Source of the DNA: Streptomyces sp. NBC_01485
GTDB taxonomy: Bacteria; Actinomycetota; Actinomycetes; Streptomycetales; Streptomycetaceae
Direction: 5' to 3'
Assembly (NCBI RefSeq): GCF_036227125.1
Contig: NZ_CP109435.1
Coordinates: 2,170,001-2,234,000 of the forward strand
DNA: 64,000 nt
In this document: piece by piece, positions 53,978 to 64,000 of the stretch
Layout of the letters: every line of letters begins with the position of its first letter
Position numbering within the stretch: the first letter of the stretch is position 1
Made by a program: the position numbers and the translations under genes
Notes under the pieces: model-generated
Seen by the model: the letters and a program-made list of their open reading frames with translations, nothing else
Database searches by the model: none
What the model was told of the DNA's origin: nothing

Positions 53978-56049
53978 GTCTCCTGCCCCGGTCGTTCTTC
54001 CGGGGCGCCCGCCGTCACGGGATCTCCGGGGGGACCCGCCGTGGTGTCGGGTTCCTCATCTTCAATGATCTCTCCGGTCGCCGTGTTCACGGCGGGGGCG
54101 GGCGGTGCCGCCCGGGCGAGGGCCGCGGCGATGGTCTCGGCCGTCTTGCGGCCTATGCCGGGGACCTCGCAGATCTGGTCGATCGTCGCGGTGCGCAGCT
54201 TCTTCACCGAGCCGAAGTACTTGATCAGCGCCTGCTTGCGGGTCTCGCCGAGACCCGGCACCTCGTCCAGCGGGCCGGCGCGGAAACGCTTGGCCCGCTT
54301 GGTGCGCTGGTAGGTGATCGCGAAGCGGTGGGCCTCGTCGCGGACGCGCTGGAGCAGGTAGAGGCCCTCGCTGCTGCGGGGCAGGACGACCGGGTCGTCG
54401 TCGTCCGGCAGCCAGACCTCCTCCAGGCGCTTGGCGAGGCCGCAGACGGCGATGTCGTCGATGCCGAGCTCGTCCAGCGCCCGCCGGGCGGCCGCGACCT
54501 GCGGCTGTCCGCCGTCGACGACGACGAGCTGGGGCGGGTAGGCGAAGCGCTTGGGGCGGCCTTCGTCGTCCTTCAGACCTTGGCCGAGATCGCCCGGATC
54601 CTGGCCGGGGCCGCCGTCCGGCTCCTCGTCCACCCACTCGCCGGTGCGCTCCTTCTCGGCGAGGTAGCGCCGGAAGCGGCGGGTGATCACCTCGTGCATG
54701 GAGCGGACGTCGTCCTGCCCCTCGAAGCTCTTGATCTGGAAGCGGCGGTACTCGCTCTTGCGCTGCAGACCGTCCTCGAAGACGACCATGGAGGCCACGA
54801 CGTCGTCGCCCTGGAGGTGGGAGATGTCGTAGCACTCGATCCGCAGCGGGGCGCTGACCAGGTCGAGGGCCTCGGCGATCTCCTCCAGGGCACGCGAGCG
54901 CGTGGTCAGGTCGGAGGCGCGCCTGGTCTTGTGCAGGACGAGCGCCTGCTGTGCGTTGCGCTCGACGGTCTCCATCAGGGCCTTCTTGTCGCCCCGCTGC
55001 GGGATGCGCAGCGACACATGGGACCCGCGGTGTCCGGTGAGCCACTCCTGGACGGGTTCGACGGGGTCGGGCAGGGCGGGGACCAGGACCTCCTTGGGGA
55101 CGGAGTCGCCCCGCTCCTCGCCGTACAACTGCTGGAGGGCGTGCTCGACGAGGGCGCCGGTCGTGACGTCCTCGACCTTGTCGGTGACCCAGCCGCGCTG
55201 GCCGCGCACCCGGCCGCCGCGGACGTGGAAGATCTGGACGGCCGCCTCCAGCTCGTCCTCGGCGACCGCGATCAGGTCGGCGTCGGTCGCGTCAGCGAGC
55301 ACGACCGCGTTCTTCTCCATGGCCTTCTTCAGGGCCTCGATGTCGTCGCGCAGGCGGGCGGCCCGCTCGTACTCCATCTCCTCGGCCGCCTCCATCATCT
55401 GCTTCTCCAGCCGGCGGAGGTAGGTGCCGGTGCGGCCGGTCATGAAGTCGCAGAACTCGTCGGCGAGTTCCCAGTGGTCGTCGGCGGAGATCCGGTCGAC
55501 GCAGGGCGCGGAGCACTTGCCGATGTAGCCGAGCAGACAGGGCCGGCCGGTGCGGGTGGCGTTCTTGAAGACGCCGGCGGAGCAGGTGCGCACCGGGAAG
55601 ACGCGCAGCAGCAGGTCGACCGTGTCCCGGATCGCCCACGCGTGCCCGTACGGCCCGAAGTACCTGACGCCCTTCTTCTTCTGGCCGCGCATCACCTGCA
55701 CGCGCGGGAACTGCTCGTTCATCGTGACCGCGAGGTACGGGTAGCTCTTGTCGTCGCGGTACTTGACGTTGAACCGGGGGTCGTACTCCTTGATCCAGGA
55801 GTACTCCAGCTGGAGCGCCTCGACCTCCGTGGACACCACCGTCCACTCCACCGACGCGGCCGTGGTGACCATCGTGCGGGTGCGCGGGTGGAGGCCCGCC
55901 AGGTCCTGGAAGTAGCTCGCCAGGCGTTGGCGCAGGCTCTTGGCCTTCCCGACGTAGATCACCCGGCGGTGCTCGTCGCGGAATCGGTACACCCCGGGAG
56001 TGTCCGGGATCTGTCCCGGCTTGGGGCGGTAGCTGGAGGGGTCGGCCAT
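53974..56049 (-). CDS. uvrC: Excinuclease ABC subunit C
   Basis: This is a 691-aa protein. The GIY-YIG nuclease (residues about 15-95; [21 protein letters not shown]) makes the 3' cut. A UVR/UvrB-binding motif follows ([20 protein letters not shown]), then an RNase-H-like endonuclease domain with [20 protein letters not shown] and [13 protein letters not shown]. Helix-hairpin-helix motifs ([34 protein letters not shown]) end the protein. A -10 TAGGGT lies directly before the ATG, so the mRNA may be leaderless. First of uvrC-rapZ-yvcK-whiA. Confidence 0.96.
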   Translation of the reverse strand: MADPSSYRPKPGQIPDTPGVYRFRDEHRRVIYVGKAKSLRQRLASYFQDLAGLHPRTRTMVTTAASVEWTVVSTEVEALQLEYSWIKEYDPRFNVKYRDDKSYPYLAVTMNEQFPRVQVMRGQKKKGVRYFGPYGHAWAIRDTVDLLLRVFPVRTCSAGVFKNATRTGRPCLLGYIGKCSAPCVDRISADDHWELADEFCDFMTGRTGTYLRRLEKQMMEAAEEMEYERAARLRDDIEALKKAMEKNAVVLADATDADLIAVAEDELEAAVQIFHVRGGRVRGQRGWVTDKVEDVTTGALVEHALQQLYGEERGDSVPKEVLVPALPDPVEPVQEWLTGHRGSHVSLRIPQRGDKKALMETVERNAQQALVLHKTRRASDLTTRSRALEEIAEALDLVSAPLRIECYDISHLQGDDVVASMVVFEDGLQRKSEYRRFQIKSFEGQDDVRSMHEVITRRFRRYLAEKERTGEWVDEEPDGGPGQDPGDLGQGLKDDEGRPKRFAYPPQLVVVDGGQPQVAAARRALDELGIDDIAVCGLAKRLEEVWLPDDDDPVVLPRSSEGLYLLQRVRDEAHRFAITYQRTKRAKRFRAGPLDEVPGLGETRKQALIKYFGSVKKLRTATIDQICEVPGIGRKTAETIAAALARAAPPAPAVNTATGEIIEDEEPDTTAGPPGDPVTAGAPEERPGQET

Positions 56050-56090
56050 GTCTCACACCCTACTGGCGCGGAGTGACACTCCGGCGGGGC

Positions 56091-56099
56091 TGTGGACAA
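56091..56099 (-). promoter_or_regulatory. DnaA box 1
   Basis: TTGTCCACA on the minus strand equals the Streptomyces consensus DnaA box. Confidence 0.75.
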
Positions 56100-56122
56100 C
56101 CGTCGGGGTGTCCGACGGGGGC

Positions 56123-56131
56123 TGTGGACAA
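56123..56131 (-). promoter_or_regulatory. DnaA box 2
   Basis: A second perfect TTGTCCACA in the same orientation, 32 bp (three helical turns) from the first. Confidence 0.75.
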
Positions 56132-56362
56132 GCGCGGCCCGGGCGGGCGCGGCGCGGGGGCACCGACTCGGCCACGTGCACGTGTCACCTGGACATCAGG
56201 TGTTGTCGGGACTTGGTCAACACGCTTCAATGCGGGGGAACTCGGGGCCTTGAAGGCCGCCTCACGGACAGGTGAAGGAGCTTCGGCGTCGCAGGCAGGG
56301 CCCCGACCCCCCACACGTACGGTCCGACCAGCCGTCGTGAGCATTCACAGAGAGGCCCCTGC

Positions 56363-57334
56363 ATGCCGCACGCCACACAGCACGCGGACGCCGCCGTCGA
56401 CACCGCCGCGGCGGAACTGGAGACGGCCCTGCGCGGCGGCCCCTTCCACGTGGCGCTGCGTGCCGCGATCGCCGCCCGCGGACTGCCGTTGCAGCGTGTC
56501 CAGCACCATCTGTCGCGTTACGGGGTCAAGGTGGGCGTGACGAGCCTGAGTTACTGGCAGCAGGGCGCCCGGCGGCCGCAGCGCCCCGAGTCGCTGCGTG
56601 CCGTCCGCGCACTGGAGGAGATCCTGCACCTGCCGGACGAGTCCCTGATCCGGCTGCTCGCGGAGCCCGACGGCGCGGACCACGGTACGGCGGCCGGGCA
56701 GTCCGCCGCGGGCCGCTCCTACCGCTCGCTCCTGGAGGCCTCCGGCATTCTCGAACAACTGCTCGGCGAACTGGAGTGCCCCGTCGACGGTGGACTGCAC
56801 ACCCTGGGTCACCACGAGCGGGTCCGCATCGGGGCGCGCCGCGAGCTCCTGGGGCGCGAGTCGCAGCACATCGTGCGCGCCCACCGGGACGGCGTCGACC
56901 GCTTCGTGGCCGTCCACCACGGCGACCCCGGATGCGCACCGGAGAGGATGACGGTCCACGCCCTGGAGAACTGCCGGGCCGGCCGCGTCCGCCGCCACCA
57001 CGACACCGGCGTGCTCGTCGCCGAGCTCCTCTTCGACACCCGCCTGAGGGCCGGCGACACCTTCCTCTTCCGCTACGGCGTCGAGGACGGCACCGCCGAA
57101 GCGTGCCGCGAGTACGTCCGCGGCTTCGGCTCGGCGGGCGGCCAGTACGCCCTCCAGGTCCGCTTCGACGAACACGCCCTGCCGGTACGCTGCCACCGGT
57201 TCACCCAGCACTCGGCGGCGGCACCGCGCAGCGGCCGCCAGGAACTGCCGTTCAGCGGCCGGCACCGCTCGGTGCACCTCGTCGAGCCACGGGTGCGGTC
57301 GGGCATGGTGGGCATCGGCTGGGACTGGGAGTGA
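56363..57334 (+). CDS. Helix-turn-helix regulator-like protein
   Basis: This is a 323-aa protein. The N-terminal 90 residues read as an unusual HTH (LPLQRVQHHLSRYGVKVGVTSLSYWQQGARRPQRPESLRAVRALEEIL), similar to XRE-type domains that recognise the pattern 'SYWQxGxRRP'. The remaining 220 residues are a beta-rich domain (GHHERVRIGARRELLGRE, HHDTGVLVAELLFDTRLRAGDTFLFRYGVED) without a known signature. ATG 56363 with AGAGAGG upstream. Such proteins are widespread in Streptomyces without assigned function. Divergent from uvrC. Confidence 0.8.
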   Translation: MPHATQHADAAVDTAAAELETALRGGPFHVALRAAIAARGLPLQRVQHHLSRYGVKVGVTSLSYWQQGARRPQRPESLRAVRALEEILHLPDESLIRLLAEPDGADHGTAAGQSAAGRSYRSLLEASGILEQLLGELECPVDGGLHTLGHHERVRIGARRELLGRESQHIVRAHRDGVDRFVAVHHGDPGCAPERMTVHALENCRAGRVRRHHDTGVLVAELLFDTRLRAGDTFLFRYGVEDGTAEACREYVRGFGSAGGQYALQVRFDEHALPVRCHRFTQHSAAAPRSGRQELPFSGRHRSVHLVEPRVRSGMVGIGWDWE

Positions 57335-57620
57335 CCTGCGGATCGACCGATCGGCGATCAGGAGGCCGTACCCCCTGTTCCAGGGCGCCCGCCTCGATAA
57401 CCTGGAGGATCTCCGTGCGATGACATCGGCGTCCTCGCCGGGCGGACGCTCCTCGAACGCCTCGGCGCGCCCGCCCGGCGCGGACCGTGCGGCTCGCCTG
57501 CTGGTTCGTCCATCGCACCTCGTGCGGCTGCGCGGAAGGCCCGTCCGGGGAGCGGCACGTACCGTCCGTGCAGCCCGAGAACTCCGAGAAGCATGCGAAC
57601 CCCGTGAAAGGAGCCGCCCT

Positions 57621-58531
57621 GTGATCGTCGTCGCCGGTGAGGCCCTGATCGACCTGGTACCGCAGGGCACGGGTGCCCTCGCGGGTCTGCGGCCGGCGCT
57701 CGGCGGCGGCCCCTTCAACACGGCCGTCGCGCTGAGCCGCCTCGGCTCCCCCACGGCCTTCTGCTCCCGCACATCACGGGACGCCTTCGGCGAGGCACTG
57801 CTCGGCAGGCTGCGGGAGTCGGCCGTGGACGTGTCCGCGGTGCAGCGCGGTACGGAGCCGACCACCCTCGCGGTCGCCACGATCGACGGGAGCGGTTCGG
57901 CCGCCTACTCCTTCTACGTCGACGGCACCGCCGACCGGCTGTTCACGGCCCCGGCCACGCTGCCCACGGGGACGCGCGCGGTGTCCTTCGGCACCTGCTC
58001 GCTCGTCCTGGAGCCGGGCGCGAGCGCGTACGAGGAGCTGCTGCGGACCGCCGCGGCGCAGGGCCTGTTCACCGCGCTCGACCCGAACATCCGCCCCGGG
58101 CTGATTCGCGACGCCGACGCCTACCGGGCCCGCTTCAAGAGCTGGCTGCCCTCGGTGTCCCTGCTCAAGCTCTCCGAGGAGGACGCCGAGTGGCTGGGCG
58201 GGAACCCGCGCGAATGGCTGTCCGCCGGTCCCTCCGCCGTCGTGATCACCCAGGCGGCGACGGACTGACCGCCTTCACCCGGGACGGCGCCGTGCACCCG
58301 GTACCGGGTGAGAAGGTGGACGTCGTGGACACCATCGGGGCCGGGGACACCGTGAACGCGGCCCTGCTGCACGGCCTCTCGGTACGGGACGCGCTGTCGC
58401 CGGCAGCGCTCCAGCTCATGGGCGCCGACGGCTGGCAGCAGCTCCTGCGGTACGCGGCCCGCGCGGCGGCGATCACCTGCTCCCGGGCGGGCGCGGAACC
58501 GCCGTACGGCTACGAACTCGGCTTCCTCTAG
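57621..58531 (+). pseudogene. PfkB-family sugar kinase broken by a one-base frameshift
   Basis: From GTG 57621 (AAAGGAG upstream) the frame encodes VIVVAGEALIDLVPQGTGAL and GGGPFNTAVALSRLG, the PfkB N-terminal signature, up to SAVVITQAATD and TGA at 58266-58268. The rest of the kinase continues in another frame: GGDGLTAFTRDGAVHPVPG and DTIGAGDTVNAALL, which is PfkB signature 2 with the catalytic Asp. Adding one G in the CAGGCGGC run near 58252 would restore ITQGGDGLTAF. As written, the first product lacks its catalytic and ATP-binding end. Could be a real mutation or a sequencing error in a G/C run. Confidence 0.9.
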
Positions 58532-58577
58532 CGCCTGTCGGGGCAACTGGCTGCTGAGGCAACGGACTGTGGGGACA

Positions 58578-58620
58578 ACGGAGGGCGCCCTGCGGGGAGT
58601 TCCCGTGGGGCGCCGTCCGT
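58578..58620. terminator. Bidirectional terminator between the PfkB gene and uvrA
   Basis: ACGGAGGGCGCC (58578-58589) and GGCGCCGTCCGT (58609-58620) pair with a single mismatch between the convergent genes. Confidence 0.7.
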
Positions 58621-58657
58621 CTCTCGAGCCCGTCAGGCCTTGCGGCCCGCGCGCTCG

Positions 58658-61672
<3,015 letters not shown>

Positions 61673-61894
61673 GCCGGTCCGCACCTTTCTTGAGAGAAGG
61701 ACAGGGGCAGGGCCCCCGTCCTTCCCAGACTAGGGGGAGCCACTGACAACGCCGGTCGGGATTCACCGGTTCACAACAATCCCCGGCCTTCCAGCATGCC
61801 CGACGCCGCCACCGACCATATAGCACGTGCATTCGATTTCGGGGCGCGGTCCGCCACCTTCACCCGAAGGAGTGGCGGGGCTAGGGTCGGCAGC

Positions 61895-62581
61895 ATGATT
61901 GATCACGCTCATGACCTGGAGTCTGTACGTGACGCGACCGAGCGGCTGCTCACCGCGGTCGCCGGACTGGACAACGCGTCGGTGCCCGAGCCGTCACGGC
62001 TGCCCGGCTGGAGCCGCGGTCACGTCCTCGCCCATGTCGCGCGCAACGCGGACGCTCTCGTGAACGTCTTCGAGGGCCGCCCCATGTACGCCGACGCGCA
62101 GGTCCGCGACGCCGACATCGAGCGGGACGCCCCGCGCCCCCTGGACGTCCAGCTCGCGGACGTACGGGAGAGCGGGGCCCGTCTCCAGGCGGCGGGGGCG
62201 GCACCCGCGGACTGGTCGCGCACGGTGCAGTTGCGCAACGGGGTCGTCGACTCGGCGGCCCGGGTGCCGTTCCGGCGGTGGGTGGAGGTCGAGCTGCACC
62301 ACGTGGACCTGGGCATCGGCTACGAGCTGGAGAACCTGCCGCAGGAGTTCACCGAGCGGGAGACCGAGTTCCTCGCGGAGCGGTTCGCCGGGCATCCCGG
62401 CGTACCGCCGACGCGTCTGACGGACGGCACGCGCGCGTGGCACACGGGCCGGAAGGCCGACGATCCCGAGGTGACCGTCACCGGCTCCCCCGCGGACCTC
62501 CTGGGCTGGCTCGCCGGGCGCCGCGACGGATCCGCACTGACCGTCGAGGGCGGGCCCCTGCCGGGCCTTCCCCCGCTATAG
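61895..62581 (+). CDS. Maleylpyruvate isomerase-family (mycothiol-dependent/DinB-like) protein
   Basis: This is a 228-aa protein. The N-terminal helical bundle has SRLPGWSRGHVLAHVARNADALVN with the metal His, and PFRRWVEVELHHVDLGIGY with further His residues, the MDMPI/DinB_2 pattern. The C-terminal 80 residues are the MDMPI_C-like domain. Known members use mycothiol as a cofactor in isomerisation. ATG 61895 is chosen because the domain starts there; the frame open from 61796 adds an unlikely leader. The MBL-fold gene follows after 9 bp, suggesting one transcript. Confidence 0.86.
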   Translation: MIDHAHDLESVRDATERLLTAVAGLDNASVPEPSRLPGWSRGHVLAHVARNADALVNVFEGRPMYADAQVRDADIERDAPRPLDVQLADVRESGARLQAAGAAPADWSRTVQLRNGVVDSAARVPFRRWVEVELHHVDLGIGYELENLPQEFTERETEFLAERFAGHPGVPPTRLTDGTRAWHTGRKADDPEVTVTGSPADLLGWLAGRRDGSALTVEGGPLPGLPPL

Positions 62582-62590
62582 GCTGCCGCC

Positions 62591-63247
62591 ATGACGTACA
62601 GCGGAGAGGTGGCCGTCGGCGGACCGGCGGACGTGCACGAGCTCAAGGACCTGATGATCACCAAGGTCGCGGTCGGCCCGATGAACAACAACGCCTATCT
62701 GCTGCGCTGCCGGGCCACGGACGAGCAGTTGCTGATCGACGCGGCCAACGACGCGGAGGCACTGCTCGGCACGATCGGTGACGACGGCATCGCGTCCGTC
62801 GTCACCACCCATCAGCACGGCGATCACTGGCAGGCGCTCGCCGAGGTCGTGGCGGCCACGCGCGCGCGTACCTACGCCGGCCGGGAGGACGCCGACGGCA
62901 TCCCCGTACCGACGGACGTCCCGGTCGACGACGGCGACGTCATCCGGGTGGGACACATGGAACTCACCGCGCGCCATCTGGTGGGGCACACGCCCGGCTC
63001 GATCGCCCTGGTCTACGACGACCCGCACGGCCACCCCCATGTGTTCACCGGCGACTGCCTGTTCCCCGGCGGCGTGGGCAACACCCGCAAGGATCCGAAG
63101 GCGTTCGCCAGCCTGATCCACGACGTCGAGACGAAGATCTTCGACGTGCTGCCGGACGAGACCTGGGTCTATCCGGGACACGGCGGCGACACGACGCTGG
63201 GCGCGGAGCGACCGCACCTTGCGGAGTGGCACGCGCGCGGGTGGTGA
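62591..63247 (+). CDS. MBL-fold metallo-hydrolase (glyoxalase II-like)
   Basis: This is a 218-aa protein. The zinc motif is VTTHQHGDHWQAL (HxHGDH form), with GHTPGSIAL, FTGDCLFPGGVGNT (bridging Asp) and YPGHGGDTTLG (His) completing the beta-lactamase-fold site. N-terminal LLIDAANDAEALL is typical of glyoxalase-II-like thioester hydrolases. Together with the mycothiol-dependent-isomerase-type gene just upstream, a role in mycothiol-linked detoxification is plausible (inference). ATG 62591. Soluble. Confidence 0.88.
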   Translation: MTYSGEVAVGGPADVHELKDLMITKVAVGPMNNNAYLLRCRATDEQLLIDAANDAEALLGTIGDDGIASVVTTHQHGDHWQALAEVVAATRARTYAGREDADGIPVPTDVPVDDGDVIRVGHMELTARHLVGHTPGSIALVYDDPHGHPHVFTGDCLFPGGVGNTRKDPKAFASLIHDVETKIFDVLPDETWVYPGHGGDTTLGAERPHLAEWHARGW

Positions 63248-63561
63248 GTTTTCCCTACCGTCCGTACAGGGGGTGCGTGTTGGCGCGTGTCGCCCAACGC
63301 GTGCCCCGTGTGAATCGTGTGCACGCGCCGGCGCCTCGCGCACGCTCCCCGCACACGTGGTTGAGCGGTCAACTGGTGGCAGCCCCGCGCGGGATGACGG
63401 CTCCGGCGCGGATGGGCCGCCGGTCCACTTTCCCCGCCCTCGACCGGCGGCCCAGGCGCACTCCGCGCCCCTGTTCACGAGAACGCAACACCCGTTCCCA
63501 GAATGCGGACACCTGATGGTGTGACCTCGACAAACAGGGATTTCGCTGCCACTCTCCCGCC
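63248..63561. other. Intergenic region with 12-bp hairpin
   Basis: This is 314 bp after the MBL gene. GGGCCGCCGGTC (63414-63425) and GACCGGCGGCCC (63442-63453) form a perfect stem with a 16-nt loop, a likely terminator or upstream element of the lipoprotein gene. Nothing else is clear. Confidence 0.6.
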
Positions 63562-64000
63562 ATGCATCCTGCCCCACGTGTTCTGCGCCGCGCCGTAGCC
63601 GGCGCCACCGTAGCCCTGCTCGCGACCGCTGCCGGCTGCGCTCCGCAGCCTGAGGACAAGGCGGCTTCCACGCCTTCCGGTTCGAGCGCGAACACCTGCG
63701 CCAAGGGCAAGCTCGCCACCGAGACCTCCGGCACGTTGACGATCGCGACCGACGAGCCGGCGTACGAGCCGTGGTTCAAGGACGACAAGCCTGCCGACGG
63801 CGAGGGCTTCGAGTCGGCCGTGGCGTACGCCGTCGCGCAGCAGCTCGGTTACGACAAGAGCGCCGTGGTCTGGCAGAGCGTGCCGTTCAACAAGGCTTTC
63901 GCGCCGGGCGAGAAGACCTTCGACTTCGACATCAACCAGGTGTCGATCAGCGACGAGCGCAAGAAGGCCGTGGACTTCTCGTCCGGCTACTACGACGTGC
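63562..64000 (+). CDS. Extracellular solute-binding lipoprotein, amino-acid ABC type (cut at window end)
   Basis: The frame runs from ATG 63562 off the right edge, 146 codons visible. The N-terminus is a lipoprotein signal (VAGATVALLATAAGCAP; lipobox Cys at about residue 27), followed by a short Ser-rich linker. TLTIATDEPAYEPWFKDDKP and GFESAVAYAVAQQLGY then show the family 3 periplasmic-binding fold; FDFDINQVSISDERKKAVDFSSGYYDV is its typical ligand segment. It should capture polar amino acids for an ABC importer whose permease and ATPase genes probably lie beyond the window. No good ribosome site is visible, so the start is moderately sure. Confidence 0.88.
   Translation, partial: MHPAPRVLRRAVAGATVALLATAAGCAPQPEDKAASTPSGSSANTCAKGKLATETSGTLTIATDEPAYEPWFKDDKPADGEGFESAVAYAVAQQLGYDKSAVVWQSVPFNKAFAPGEKTFDFDINQVSISDERKKAVDFSSGYYDV

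Larger units (their letters stand above)
56050..56362. promoter_or_regulatory. uvrC upstream region with DnaA boxes, palindrome and -10
   Basis: This is 313 bp between divergent uvrC and the HTH gene. On the minus strand a -10 TAGGGT (56062-56057) puts the start at the uvrC ATG. CGGAGTG-A-CACTCCG (56069-56083) is a 15-bp palindrome between -10 and upstream sites. Two perfect DnaA boxes follow. No gene is seen. Confidence 0.65.

Noticed and set aside
56123..56131. Chromosome origin (oriC) because of DnaA boxes
   Set aside because: Only two boxes are present and dnaA/dnaN are absent; Streptomyces oriC has many clustered boxes.
57420..57620. N-terminal extension of the PfkB kinase from 57420
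   Set aside because: The extra 67 residues are Arg/Ser/Pro-rich without family match; GTG 57621 has AAAGGAG and starts the PfkB motif.

Overview
The window is a high-GC chromosome segment from a Streptomyces (Streptomycetaceae). The evidence is third-position G/C codon use throughout, many GTG and TTG starts, ATGA/GTGA stop-start overlaps, and a gene order that matches the well-conserved Streptomyces core block suf - ctaA/ctaB - tkt/tal/zwf/opcA/pgl - pgi - secG/tpiA/pgk/gap - whiA/yvcK/rapZ/uvrC - uvrA. All functional calls are from reading the sequence; no database search was run.

Layout. 1-5.8 kb is more accessory: a double TerD-domain protein missing only its first base, a TetR regulator, an ACC deaminase (acdS) with its GntR-type regulator, and a Ro60 (TROVE/vWA) gene. 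Directly upstream of Ro60, on the same strand, lies a non-coding locus at 5501-5733 that folds as two consecutive Y-RNA-like stems. One is a minimal Ro-binding hairpin; the other carries a circularly permuted tRNA mimic with T arm, closed acceptor stem and D arm. I regard this Ro60/tandem Y RNA locus as the most interesting system in the window. 5.8-16 kb holds a PhoX phosphatase with a PHO box, a large unknown protein, a secreted nuclease with a repeat-rich leader, an ArsR/SRPBCC pair, a DUF3618 protein, dapA, a HAD-like protein and dapD.

17-23.7 kb is the sufR-B-D-Rieske-C-S-U-T operon for iron-sulfur cluster assembly, transcribed from an apparently leaderless promoter overlapped by a CAAC-N6-GTTG operator. 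23.8-31 kb has an AAC(3)-type acetyltransferase, an ABC-2 exporter pair, ctaA, a nucleotidyltransferase, an amidohydrolase and ctaB. 31-38 kb is the pentose phosphate operon tkt-tal-zwf-opcA-pgl. An IS200/IS605-type element with divergent tnpA and tnpB (38.86-40.71 kb) sits between this block and pgi.

42.5-47.6 kb contains a decayed MFS gene, an RbpA-family gene, and the glycolytic run gap-pgk-tpiA-secG. A secreted M14 carboxypeptidase follows, then uvrC-rapZ-yvcK-whiA, whose uvrC promoter region carries two perfect DnaA boxes. The right end has an HTH protein, a frameshifted PfkB sugar kinase, uvrA, a mycothiol-dependent-isomerase-family protein, an MBL hydrolase and the start of a solute-binding lipoprotein.

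How it fits together: the window is dominated by central carbon metabolism (glycolysis, pentose phosphate), heme A synthesis, Fe-S biogenesis, DNA excision repair and developmental regulation (WhiA). Two copies of one short palindromic repeat have inserted in frame into sufD and pgi, and two genes (an MFS transporter and a PfkB kinase) are broken.
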